A stretch of DNA of 64,000 nucleotides. Source: Pseudoalteromonas piratica (lineage in GTDB: Bacteria > Pseudomonadota > Gammaproteobacteria > Enterobacterales > Alteromonadaceae). Below are positions 17,867 to 26,565 of this stretch, one piece after another. Where the stretch lies: the NCBI RefSeq assembly GCF_000788395.1, contig NZ_CP009889.1:372001-436000 (forward strand). Reading direction: 5' to 3'. Position numbers and translations under genes: made by a program. Below the pieces are notes generated by a model. It was not told the origin of the DNA and did not search any database. It worked only from the letters and a program-made list of their open reading frames with translations. Numbering within the stretch: the stretch's first letter is position 1; each line of letters starts with the position of its first letter.

Positions 17867-18517
17867 TTATTTCATCAACCCTTTAACGAGTGTTAGTACA
17901 TCCTCAGGTTCGGCTCTTAGGGTGTAATCTTCTTTTGCAAAAGCAAATTGAATCACGCCATTTTGATCAATGACATAGGTTGCCGGTAAAGGTAATTCAT
18001 AGCTGTTGTCGCCATTCGCTTTTGGAATATCAAGACCAAGTTGGTGATACACGGGCACTAAACGCTCATCAAGGGTAAATACTAAGCCACAGGCTTTTGC
18101 TAAGGTATTTTCCACATCGGAAAGTACAGTGTAGGCAAGCTCATTTTCGTTTTGGGTAGAAAGTGAATTGTCTGGTAACTGTGGTGAAACAGCAACTAAC
18201 TGTGCGTTATGTGCTGCAAATTCAGCTGAAATTGCATTAAGCGCACGCAGTTCTAAATTACAATAAGGGCACCACCCACCGCGATAAAAGCTCAGCACCA
18301 ATGGGCCTTTTTCTAGTAACGCGTGTGAACTTACCAAAGTGCCATCGCTATTCGGTAAGATAAATGCTGGCAGCGTATCACCCACTTTTAGAGCATGTTG
18401 GCTTAACTGCGCCGCAATTAGTTTATCCGTGGTGATATCCATTAAATCTAAAATATCGTTACTAAGATTAGCTTTCTTTTCAACTTCAAACGCGTCGATT
18501 TGGCTTTTCAATGTCAT
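17867..18517 (-). CDS. Peroxiredoxin-like protein (AhpC/TSA thioredoxin fold)
   Basis: 216 residues from ATG 18517 (GGAATAC upstream); a longer start at 18544 is less likely. The domain has a thioredoxin fold with the active-site motif GGWCPYCNLELRAL (a CxxC rather than the TxxC of classical AhpC), in the PRX-like group. It likely reduces peroxides or acts as a thiol oxidoreductase in the cytosol. Divergent LysR gene 107 bases away probably regulates it. Confidence 0.85.
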   Translation of the reverse strand: MTLKSQIDAFEVEKKANLSNDILDLMDITTDKLIAAQLSQHALKVGDTLPAFILPNSDGTLVSSHALLEKGPLVLSFYRGGWCPYCNLELRALNAISAEFAAHNAQLVAVSPQLPDNSLSTQNENELAYTVLSDVENTLAKACGLVFTLDERLVPVYHQLGLDIPKANGDNSYELPLPATYVIDQNGVIQFAFAKEDYTLRAEPEDVLTLVKGLMK

Positions 18518-18624
18518 GTGTATTCCGCCATTTTGTTTAAACAATGGGCTCAGTATAGAGTTTTATTTTTTTAGATATACAATAGAAAAACGAAACCTAT
18601 ATTCGAAAAAGTTAAATCAATGCT

Positions 18625-19506
18625 ATGTACAGTTTATGTGATTTAGAAACCTTTATTGCCATAGTTGAAAATCAAGGTGTAGTGGTTGCTGCAAAAGCAC
18701 AAGGCCTTTCGCCTGCAACGGTCAGTCATCGTTTAAATAAGTTAGAAAAAGCGCTTAATACGGTACTTATCTTTAGGGATAGTCGGCGTATGCGATTGTC
18801 GCCTGCAGGAGAGGTATTTTATCAACGCGCGGTGGCGATTTTAGAGGCGTTGTACGATGCAGAACATCAAATTGGTGCCCGAGGATCGGCCATTTCAGGT
18901 GTACTAAGAGTGACCATGCCACCGTGGGTTTTCTCAAAATTTGTATTACCTGCACTTGCAGCGTTTGAATCAAACTATCCAGACTTAAAACTGGATTTTA
19001 TGATCACCGATCAATTTGTGAATGTGGTGGATGATGCGCAAGATGTGGCAATTCGGGTAGGGCAATTGGCCGACTCTAATCTACTGTCGCGTAAGATTGC
19101 CCGTAATTCACGTATTTTGTGTGCATCACCCGCTTACTTGGCAAAGCATGGCACACCAAAATCGATAACCGATCTTACTAACCACCATTGGGTCTGTTTG
19201 CCGTGGCAACGACAGCTTAAATTCAAAGAAAACGATAGTGTCATTAACCACAATGTGGTTACTCACATAACAATTTCTAACTCAGATAATATGACACAAG
19301 CGGCAGTTGCAGGGCTGGGCATAGCAATTAAATCGCGCTTGGCAATTCAGGATGAATTAGCAGCTGGACGACTAGTTGAGATTCTACCAAACACGTTAAT
19401 GGACGATGATGCGCCGGTATGGTTTTTAAAACCACAAAACAGTTTAGTCACGCGTAAAACCGAGGTGTTTTATGAATTTATGAAGTCGTTATTTTATAAC
19501 GCTTAG
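18625..19506 (+). CDS. LysR-family transcriptional regulator
   Basis: 293 residues; N-terminal winged helix with the LysR pattern (ETFIAIVENQGVVVAAKAQGLSPATVSHRLNKLE) and a periplasmic-binding-like effector domain. Divergent from the peroxiredoxin gene, the classical LysR arrangement, so autoregulation and control of that gene are likely. Effector unknown. Confidence 0.92.
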   Translation: MYSLCDLETFIAIVENQGVVVAAKAQGLSPATVSHRLNKLEKALNTVLIFRDSRRMRLSPAGEVFYQRAVAILEALYDAEHQIGARGSAISGVLRVTMPPWVFSKFVLPALAAFESNYPDLKLDFMITDQFVNVVDDAQDVAIRVGQLADSNLLSRKIARNSRILCASPAYLAKHGTPKSITDLTNHHWVCLPWQRQLKFKENDSVINHNVVTHITISNSDNMTQAAVAGLGIAIKSRLAIQDELAAGRLVEILPNTLMDDDAPVWFLKPQNSLVTRKTEVFYEFMKSLFYNA

Positions 19507-19552
19507 TAGCGTTAACAATTTGGTAGGCTATCAACCTGATTACTGGATTTTC

Positions 19553-20830
19553 TTAATCCAAAGTTGTTGGCATTTTATTATCATAAACCAAAGATGCATA
19601 GTGATTATCTATTTGATTAGTATGTGCTTTAAATGCTATCAACTGTTCGCCTTCTAGTTGGACATTGCTTGGTTGTTTCATATTTAGCGGGTTAACTGCC
19701 CGACCATTTTTATGTACTTCATAATGTAAATGACGTGCTGTAGATAACCCCGTGTTACCTAAATAGCCAATTGTTTGGCCTTGGCTTACGCGGCTGCCTT
19801 GTTTTATGCCTTTTGCAAACCCTTTTAAGTGCGCATACAAGGTGCGATAGCCATTACCGTGATCAATTAACACACGGTTACCAAAGCTTCTACTGTAACT
19901 TGCTTTAAGCACTTTTCCTTTGCCAGCAGCCATAATGGGTGTGCCAATTGGAGCACTGAAATCAATGCCTTTATGTTGACGTGTATATCCCAGCACTGGA
20001 TGTTTTCGCTTGCCAAAATAAGACGATAATCGCGCGCCATTAAGTGGTGTTTTCATCAAGAAATTTTGTGCTAATTTGCCATCTTTAAAGTAAAAAGCGT
20101 TTTGAAACTGATATAGGCTGTATTGCTTAGTTTGGTTTTTAAAATTAATCGCCACAAGTGTTTGCGGTGCTGAAAACTGATTGTATAAATGTGCGTTATG
20201 AGTCACTTCAGACACAGTGAAGTTAAGGGTAATCGCATCGCCTTGTCGAATTTCCCTTTGAAAGTCAATGAAGTGAGACATTGCTAAAACAGCACTGTTG
20301 ATGATGTTATGCGGTATTTTTTCCTGATTAGCCGCGTGATAAAGGCTATGATTGATGGCAAAAGAACGACTCATTTCATGTGTGATTAGTGTTGCTTTGA
20401 CTACTTCAATTTGCCAAGTCTCATTTAGTAACGTTGCTTCAATAAGCTTGGCGTAATCGATTGCAAATCGCAGTACCTTCTTGTTTTCGGTTTCAATGGC
20501 ATCAAATTGTGTACCGGGTCTTATTTTTTTAAAATCGTAATGAGGCTTTACCGCTTTTGCTAAGCTAACAATATTTGCCATGTTAAAGCCTGCAGAAGCT
20601 AAAACATGGGTCAGGGTTTCACCTTGATTTAGGGAATAAGTAAATTGCTTTTCGTCAGAAACTGCAAATTTTGTTTGGGTATTAGTTTTGCGACTTTGCT
20701 GGCTTTTATTCTCCGTAACTTCTTCCTGTAGTTGTTTTTTTGGTAAGTGAACCTTCTTTGTCTCATCTTTACATGCACTTAACACTAACAGCATTAGAAA
20801 AATAAAAATGTACGGCATATTAGTACTCAT
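19553..20830 (-). CDS. M23 (LytM) peptidoglycan endopeptidase lipoprotein
   Basis: 425 residues with a lipoprotein signal (VLSAC, Cys20; an alternative ATG four codons later at 20818 is possible). An OapA/LysM-like N-terminal region (FTYSLNQGETLTHVLASAG) as in ShyA/MepM-type enzymes precedes a LytM domain with Zn ligands His286 and Asp290 (HKGIDFSAP), plus HLHYE at 367-371. Predicted D,D-endopeptidase cutting cross-links, anchored to the outer or inner membrane. It overlaps the upstream M56-M23 gene by 11 bases and so is the last gene of a three-gene operon started by a BlaI repressor. Confidence 0.92.
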   Translation of the reverse strand: MSTNMPYIFIFLMLLVLSACKDETKKVHLPKKQLQEEVTENKSQQSRKTNTQTKFAVSDEKQFTYSLNQGETLTHVLASAGFNMANIVSLAKAVKPHYDFKKIRPGTQFDAIETENKKVLRFAIDYAKLIEATLLNETWQIEVVKATLITHEMSRSFAINHSLYHAANQEKIPHNIINSAVLAMSHFIDFQREIRQGDAITLNFTVSEVTHNAHLYNQFSAPQTLVAINFKNQTKQYSLYQFQNAFYFKDGKLAQNFLMKTPLNGARLSSYFGKRKHPVLGYTRQHKGIDFSAPIGTPIMAAGKGKVLKASYSRSFGNRVLIDHGNGYRTLYAHLKGFAKGIKQGSRVSQGQTIGYLGNTGLSTARHLHYEVHKNGRAVNPLNMKQPSNVQLEGEQLIAFKAHTNQIDNHYASLVYDNKMPTTLD

Positions 20831-22133
20831 TAAGGTAAGTTAATGGGTCAACGGTTTTGCCATTATGTGCAAGCTCAAAATGCAAGTGGGTACCCGTGAC
20901 CTTACCTGTATCACCCATTTTACCAATGACATCACCCTGATTAACCCACTGATCTTTATTGACATTAATTTTATCCAAATGTGCATAAAGCGTTTGCCAG
21001 CCATTCGCATGCTGGATCACAATCACATTACCGTAAGCATGCGACAGGGACGTGGCGTCAGCAATGATGACCTTACCTGATTTGGCTGCAAGAATTGCAC
21101 TGCCTTTGGTATCTACTAAGTCTAAACCTTTATGAGGTCGTAAATTGCGTACCTTTGCAATATGGCCATAATGTGAGCTGATATTGACGTTGCTAACAGG
21201 AAATCGCCACGCTTCTTGTACATTTTGTAACTGAGCAAATGCTGATTTAGTAAAAAATAGAATAATGCAAAAGGTGACCAACACTCCCATTGCTTTGCCG
21301 ACTAAAATAGGCGGTTCTTGAATAATCAAATCAAAGCGTCTTTTATAATTATCTAAGCTGAGTGATTGACCATTAAAAGGTGTTGCAAATGGGTTTGATA
21401 CCGTTTGATGAGAGAGTTTAATGCTCAATAAGAGTGTGCTTGCGTAGTCTTCTTTTAGAAGCTTATTTTGTGCAATTGTTTGTAAATCGCAGCGTTGCTC
21501 CATAGCATTAAGGTAGAGGTTGTTTAATTTTTTTATTGCAGGGTTAAACCAACACACTTCAACAATTACTAACCAAAGCCAGGCTTGCCAGTGATCGCGA
21601 TTATTTATATGGGTTTGTTCATGAGCAAGAATAATATTCTGCTGCGCCTTACTTAAGTGCAAAAAATATTGTGGTAAAACCAGAGTTGGTTTGTTTATTC
21701 CAATCACAAAGGGCGATTGATTGCTTGGCATTACAACACACGCTAACTTGCTTTTGTTGTAGGGCATGCCAGTTGAAATCAGCTGTTTTGCTTGAACATA
21801 CCGTTTGATAACAGCGATTAATCGAAATATGGCAGTTACAGCCAAAAGCGTTAACACGATTGAATCAATGGGGTAGCTATTCTGAGGGCTGGTTTGTTTA
21901 GCCACATGGTCAACATAAGTTAAGTGTTGCTGTGCTTTTTCATTTAACCAAGTGAAGTGTGTGTCTGCAGATTGCACCCACTCAATATTGGGTAAAAATA
22001 TGCCAAGCGACAGCACAAGTGCAGCCCAAAAAATACTTGGGGGCAGGCGATCTTTTAATGCGATTTTATTGAGCGTGAACGCAAGTAAATAGGTAATCAG
22101 TACCCAGCCAAGTAAAGTAATTAACAGCATCAT
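20820..22133 (-). CDS. BlaR1/MecR1-like membrane M56 protease fused to an M23 (LytM) domain
   Basis: 437 residues. N-terminal membrane helices (1-22, 32-50, 92-110) and an M56 gluzincin core with HEQTH at 171-175 and Glu212 (MEQRCD) make the BlaR1-type protease. A further helix lies at 280-300 (VLVTFCIILFFTKSAFA), after which the protein should be outside the membrane. Where BlaR1 carries a penicillin-binding sensor, this protein has a LytM domain: His334/Asp338 (RPHKGLD), His385 (YAH), and His416/His418 (HLHFE), all metal or catalytic residues intact. It sits 2 bases after the BlaI gene. By analogy it senses the wall and cleaves the repressor; this is inference, the domain order is seen. Confidence 0.9.
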   Translation of the reverse strand: MMLLITLLGWVLITYLLAFTLNKIALKDRLPPSIFWAALVLSLGIFLPNIEWVQSADTHFTWLNEKAQQHLTYVDHVAKQTSPQNSYPIDSIVLTLLAVTAIFRLIAVIKRYVQAKQLISTGMPYNKSKLACVVMPSNQSPFVIGINKPTLVLPQYFLHLSKAQQNIILAHEQTHINNRDHWQAWLWLVIVEVCWFNPAIKKLNNLYLNAMEQRCDLQTIAQNKLLKEDYASTLLLSIKLSHQTVSNPFATPFNGQSLSLDNYKRRFDLIIQEPPILVGKAMGVLVTFCIILFFTKSAFAQLQNVQEAWRFPVSNVNISSHYGHIAKVRNLRPHKGLDLVDTKGSAILAAKSGKVIIADATSLSHAYGNVIVIQHANGWQTLYAHLDKINVNKDQWVNQGDVIGKMGDTGKVTGTHLHFELAHNGKTVDPLTYLNEY

Positions 22134-22135
22134 AA

Positions 22136-22501
22136 TTATTTTTTTTGTAAGTTATTTAAGTGGGCTTCAAGTTCATTTAATTCGTCATGTTCAAATAATT
22201 GGCTGCCTGAAAACATTGCCACTGGTAATGCACCATCAATTTCAAGCACTCGCTTAGAGAAATCTTTTACAAAGGCAGCAAGCGTTGGCACTTTATCAAG
22301 TAATGCAGTGTAGATTTTCTTATTGCCTTGCGCCTCCACACTTACATATGCCTTTTGCGCCATACGTTCTAATGTTTTTCTTGTGGAGGAATAGCTCCAT
22401 CCATATAACGATTCCATCCGCTGATGAATTTCTTTGCCAGTAAGAGGCTGTTGTTGCCAAAGGCACTTTAAAATTTCGAGCTCAGGTGCAGTAAGTTGCA
22501 A
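22136..22501 (-). CDS. BlaI/MecI/CopY-family transcriptional repressor
   Basis: 121 residues from TTG 22501, which has AAAGGA six bases upstream; the frame is open to 22519. The winged helix LTAPELEILKCLWQQQPLTGKEI and the STRKTLERMAQKAYVSVEAQGNKKIYTA stretch are diagnostic of BlaI-type repressors, which dimerise through the C-terminal half and are inactivated when their partner protease is triggered. It is the first gene of the operon with M56-M23 and M23 genes. Two GACA..TGTC palindromes lie just upstream. Confidence 0.9.
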   Translation of the reverse strand: MQLTAPELEILKCLWQQQPLTGKEIHQRMESLYGWSYSSTRKTLERMAQKAYVSVEAQGNKKIYTALLDKVPTLAAFVKDFSKRVLEIDGALPVAMFSGSQLFEHDELNELEAHLNNLQKK

Positions 22502-22532
22502 AACAATTTCCTTTAACAATTACAAATTTTTG

Positions 22533-22548
22533 TGTGACAGTTGTCGCA
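22533..22548. promoter_or_regulatory. Candidate BlaI-type operator 1
   Basis: TGTGACAGTTGTCGCA, a near-perfect inverted repeat whose core GACA-N2-TGTC matches the KACANNTGTA style of CopY/BlaI operators. Located 31 bases upstream of the repressor TTG. Confidence 0.65.
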
Positions 22549-22566
22549 ATTTAACAGTTAATAAAC

Positions 22567-22582
22567 TGTGACACAAGTCGCA
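22567..22582. promoter_or_regulatory. Candidate BlaI-type operator 2
   Basis: TGTGACACAAGTCGCA, same outer half-sites as operator 1, spaced 34 bases start to start. Lies towards the divergent SDYE-repeat gene, so one repressor could control both directions. Confidence 0.6.
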
Positions 22583-22771
22583 GTTTTGGATTTATTCGAA
22601 GAAAGGGCTTATGCGTTTGGTTTAAAAAGGTTTTTTAATTGGTTAAAACAACTAATAGTTAGGTTTATTCACAATGCTAGTTATATTGATAATATTAAAA
22701 ACATTAAATATCAACATGTTAAGTTTTGGTATGCTGCTTGCTGTTTAGCGATTCGTTAAAGAATAAACAGA

Positions 22772-24010
22772 ATGGACTTTGCACTTATGCACTCATGTAT
22801 TACACGTCTAACGAAAGCAGCCTTACCTATGGTGGTGGTGCTAATGACAACGGGTTGTATTGGAACGGTTGGTCACCAATATATTAAAACAGACCCTTCA
22901 GGTAAGGTGACCGAACTTAAAAAGTATTATGTACAACAGGGAAACGAATTCCTTGTAACAGCGGATTTAACCGGCCCAGTTGTGCTAAGTGACGATACAC
23001 TGACGATTAAAAAAATGACCGCAGGAAGCAGTATTCGTATTAGCAATACGGAGTCGGAAGAAGTATTAAAAATTACCGAACAAAATGGTAAGGCTACTTA
23101 CAGCTTGTTACAGCATAAGCGCAGCAGCGAGCCATCAACAAAACAAATCAACATTTACATGCAAAGTTTGTTTAATTTCACGCCATTAGCTGCTGAGGAG
23201 CGTATTAGTGCGTTAGTGAAGCACCAAGGTGTTGCTGCAGCGGTGCAACAAGTTGAGCAAGCGCAAAATGATGACACTAAATCGGCTTATATATTGGAGA
23301 TTAGTAAACTAACACTTGATAAAAATGCACAAAAACGTGTGCTTACAGTGCTTTCATCAATTAGCAGTGACTACAGCCAGAAAGTAGCTGCCTTGGCGTT
23401 TGTTGAAACACAAACAACCTTGTCTCAAGATATATGGCTTGCATTGTTTGAGGGATTAGAAAATGTAGCGTCAGACTATGAATTACGTACATTGTTGTCA
23501 TCTATTGCAGCGAAATTACCAGACGATAATGCTGTTCATAGCGCGTTTTTTGATGCAAGCGAGACCATTGACAGTGATTATGAAAAGTATCGTTTAGTGA
23601 GTGAAATCGCCACCCAAGCAACAAGCTTACAGATTAAAGATATGCTAGCCGCAAGCAATGATATTGGCTCCGATTATGAAGCATACCGATTAATGAGTGA
23701 TATAGCGCAAATAGCAAAATCCAATGACGATATAAATGCCATGCTGGTGTTTATACAGTCAATTGACTCAGATTATGAAATGCAACGTGCGTTTAAAGTC
23801 TTGCCTTACAGCTTAATGAGTGAAGCACAAACAGCAAACGCACTGGATATTGCAGGATCAGAAATTGGTTCAGATTATGAACTCGCGAAAGTGTTGGTGT
23901 ACATTTATCAGCAAACTCCTCACAAAGTAAACCTGGCAACTAATGTTAAACAGGCAATGCAAAGCATTAGTAGTGAAAGCGATAAATTAAAGGTATATGA
24001 AGTGCTTTAG
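22772..24010 (+). CDS. Exported protein with seven SDYE-type repeats, divergent from the BlaI/M56 operon
   Basis: 412 residues; hydrophobic export signal (about 15-28) ending in a possible but imperfect lipobox (TTGC, Cys29). Residues 60-115 form a small beta-rich domain (DDTLTIKKMTAGSSIRI). From about 195 onward a repeat with core (I/V)xSDYE recurs at residues 199, 234, 268, 300, 333 and 367, with a degenerate seventh (SSESDK) at 401, a period of 32-35 residues; each looks like a helical hairpin. From memory, similar SDY repeats occur C-terminal to BlaR1-like M56 domains in other proteobacteria, which links it to the divergent operon. Function unknown. Confidence 0.8.
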   Translation: MDFALMHSCITRLTKAALPMVVVLMTTGCIGTVGHQYIKTDPSGKVTELKKYYVQQGNEFLVTADLTGPVVLSDDTLTIKKMTAGSSIRISNTESEEVLKITEQNGKATYSLLQHKRSSEPSTKQINIYMQSLFNFTPLAAEERISALVKHQGVAAAVQQVEQAQNDDTKSAYILEISKLTLDKNAQKRVLTVLSSISSDYSQKVAALAFVETQTTLSQDIWLALFEGLENVASDYELRTLLSSIAAKLPDDNAVHSAFFDASETIDSDYEKYRLVSEIATQATSLQIKDMLAASNDIGSDYEAYRLMSDIAQIAKSNDDINAMLVFIQSIDSDYEMQRAFKVLPYSLMSEAQTANALDIAGSEIGSDYELAKVLVYIYQQTPHKVNLATNVKQAMQSISSESDKLKVYEVL

Positions 24011-24039
24011 CAAACAACCAAGATTTATTGGTATTTATG

Positions 24040-24067
24040 AAAAAGCCAGTGTTACTACTGGCTTTTT
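24040..24067. terminator. Bidirectional terminator
   Basis: Eleven-base stem AAAAAGCCAGT / ACTGGCTTTTT between convergent genes. Confidence 0.9.
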
Positions 24068-24095
24068 CATAGGCAACGGTTAATCAATATGCATG

Positions 24096-24854
24096 CTAGC
24101 TATCAGTTAAATGCCACTTTGCAAGCAGGATTCTGTAATGTCCAGATTGTTTAATGGTGTCAATCGCTGAGCGAATTGCTTGTTTTGACTCATTAGAGAG
24201 CTGCTTATTCGCCGTAATATGAAGTTCGCTGGGAAAGTCGTTTAAACGCAGCTTTTTCTCTATGCGAGTAGGATCAAGGCCAATACTGGTTAATTCATCT
24301 TCAAGGTGTAATGTATTCGTTAACACCAAATCAGTGCGATCTTTGTACAGCATTTTCATTAAACTGGCGGGTTCCGGTGCTAGAACAAGATCTTTTTCAA
24401 GGGTAAACCCTGCTTTTTCTAAATAACCTTGGCTGAAATAACCCCTAACTGTACTAACTCTTAAGCCCCGTGCACTTTGTAAATTAGTTAATAGAAACTT
24501 TTTCTCTTTTTTGCCTACTAAATAAGCATGTGCGGTATAAACTTCCCCTAAAAAGTCATAATTTTCAGCACGGCTAGGTGTTTTTAATAACGACATCATT
24601 AAGGTGTTCGCGTCGTTTTGTAATTCTCTAAAAGCGCGCGCTTGAGGCATAATTTCGATGGTGCCATCACAGTTACATTCATTAATTATGGCATTAACAA
24701 TATCGACTAGAAAACCGTCTGCTTGCCCTTGCTTATTTATAAAATGAAGTGGATATAAATCTTCGGCTGTAAAACGTAGCGTATTAGCCTGCTTTGCTTG
24801 ACAGTCAAAAAGCAATAGAAACGATAATAGGCAGACAAAGAACAGGTTTTTCAT
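24096..24854 (-). CDS. Periplasmic solute-binding protein, SBP_bac_3 type (orphan)
   Basis: 252 residues with signal peptide (1-20, DCQA-KQ). The N-lobe LRFTAEDLYPLHFINKQGQADGFLVDIVNAII is the standard start of family 3 amino-acid-type binding proteins. No permease or ATPase lies nearby, as often in Alteromonadales, where such orphan proteins may be sensors or chemoreceptor partners. Ligand unknown. Confidence 0.85.
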   Translation of the reverse strand: MKNLFFVCLLSFLLLFDCQAKQANTLRFTAEDLYPLHFINKQGQADGFLVDIVNAIINECNCDGTIEIMPQARAFRELQNDANTLMMSLLKTPSRAENYDFLGEVYTAHAYLVGKKEKKFLLTNLQSARGLRVSTVRGYFSQGYLEKAGFTLEKDLVLAPEPASLMKMLYKDRTDLVLTNTLHLEDELTSIGLDPTRIEKKLRLNDFPSELHITANKQLSNESKQAIRSAIDTIKQSGHYRILLAKWHLTDS

Positions 24855-25074
24855 AAAGCGAGCACGCTAAAACAACATACCGTTAACATTGCCTAAATTA
24901 TGAAAGATTTTCCAGCCGTCTAGCCAGATTTTTTTAAGTTATTTGCAGGGACAGGTTCTAATAAAATGTTTAGGTGAAACAAGTTAAGAATAATGCATTC
25001 TGGCCAATGTATTATTGCACAATGCACCATAAATTTTTATGATGACAATAAATAGAAGTCTATATGTCTAAACT

Positions 25075-26466
25075 GTGATAAATCTTGTCTCCCTTTTTCG
25101 CCCCAAACAAAGTAACAAACAACCCGAATGGTTTTTATGCCACAAAAAGAAAGGGCTGTATCATCATCAGCAGTTTCATCGCATTGATGAAAAACAATAT
25201 CAAATGCTTGTGCTTTTCAGTAAAAGCAACGGCGAAGTTATAACCAAAGACACCATTCTCGATACTATTTGGCAGGGAAAAATAGTAACAGAAGATGCTG
25301 TTTATGTGCTGATAAACGGTTTAAGAAAACTATTGAATGATAAAGCGAAAGACCCCAAATTTATCCTTACCGTTTCAGGTAAAGGCTACCGTTGGGTTTA
25401 TGAAGATCTAGCGTATCAAAAGGCGAGCAACCCTAACTACTCATTCTTGTTTATTGGTGTTTTTGTGCTGCTTATTTTGACTGTGAGTGTGTGGCAACTA
25501 TCAAATCGCAAGGAGAGCAATTTAACTGAAATACAAAGGGAGCAGTTTTCAAAAGCTCGCTATATCTTAAATAATCAAAGCGAAAATAGTGAACACGCAG
25601 TAACGATCTTACGCCAGTTGTTACTTCAAACGCCAAGCTATGAACCTACACATGAGGCATTAATTGATGCCTTATTTAATAAAGCAACTAACCAAGGTTT
25701 TTCAGACAAGGTGTTAGTTGATGAGTTAAAGAAACGGTTAGATGCGGCACTTAAAGTGAATCCAGATAATCTGATCTTTAATTATTTCCAAGCAAGGGTC
25801 GCTTTTTTAGTTGATTGGCATTTTGATAAAGCAAATAAACATTTTCAAAAAGCACTGCCAAATGTGCAAGCTCATAATCATTACGGCCAATTTTTGTTGG
25901 CCATGCGTGACTTTGAAGGTGCGCTTTACCATACCAAACAATATCAATACTTAGACGCAGATGGCTATTCCAGCGAAAGCGCTGCTTGGGTTTATATGAT
26001 GAGCGCGAACCGCAAACAGGCCATTATTGAATTGGAAAAATTAAAGCCATATTCGGATGATTCATTTTATTATCACGTTTGCTTACAAGCACTTTATGAA
26101 CAAGTTGGCGAAGAAGATAAATCGTTCTCAGAACTTATTTGGCTTATGCGTGCTGTTGGTTATGATCAAAACGATATTGATGAGATAAGTGATTTTTTCC
26201 AACAAAATGGACTAAAAGGGGCTTATTCTTGGCTACTGCTGGTTGATAAAAAACAACTGAATATTGGTCAATATGAAGCGCCTATGTCACTTGCTCGTTA
26301 TGCAGCTTATATAGGCGAACACACACTTGCCGTTTCGTATTTAAATGCAGCCAAAAAGCAAAAGCAATTGGCAACATTATGGGTTGCAGCTGACCCCAAA
26401 TTTAAGCCACTTTATCAAAATAGTGCATTTCAAGAGTTTTTAGCATCAATTAACTTGTCATTATAA
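25075..26466 (+). CDS. CadC-like membrane-bound winged-helix regulator with TPR-like periplasmic domain
   Basis: 463 residues from a GTG start. An OmpR/ToxR-type DNA-binding domain covers about 15-110 (ITKDTILDTIWQGKIVTEDAVYVLINGLRKLL, GKGYRWV), one membrane helix about 122-143, then a C-terminal helical region (AARYILNNQ, KANKHFQKALPNVQAHNHYGQ) resembling tetratricopeptide repeats. Such ToxR-like proteins bind DNA while embedded in the membrane and sense periplasmic signals. Targets unknown; the AraC-family gene follows on the same strand 99 bases later. Confidence 0.85.
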   Translation: MINLVSLFRPKQSNKQPEWFLCHKKKGLYHHQQFHRIDEKQYQMLVLFSKSNGEVITKDTILDTIWQGKIVTEDAVYVLINGLRKLLNDKAKDPKFILTVSGKGYRWVYEDLAYQKASNPNYSFLFIGVFVLLILTVSVWQLSNRKESNLTEIQREQFSKARYILNNQSENSEHAVTILRQLLLQTPSYEPTHEALIDALFNKATNQGFSDKVLVDELKKRLDAALKVNPDNLIFNYFQARVAFLVDWHFDKANKHFQKALPNVQAHNHYGQFLLAMRDFEGALYHTKQYQYLDADGYSSESAAWVYMMSANRKQAIIELEKLKPYSDDSFYYHVCLQALYEQVGEEDKSFSELIWLMRAVGYDQNDIDEISDFFQQNGLKGAYSWLLLVDKKQLNIGQYEAPMSLARYAAYIGEHTLAVSYLNAAKKQKQLATLWVAADPKFKPLYQNSAFQEFLASINLSL

Positions 26467-26565
26467 AACAAAGGTTTAAGAACTTTTAAGAATCTTAAAG
26501 ATAGAAATAAGGACGCATTTTACGAATTTTCTTACTGTGCTGGTGCAGAAAAAGGGAAAGGTAAG

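Noticed and set aside
22568..22759. 63-codon frame between the operators and the SDYE gene
   Set aside because: Starts within the operator, lacks an RBS and has no recognisable sequence pattern.
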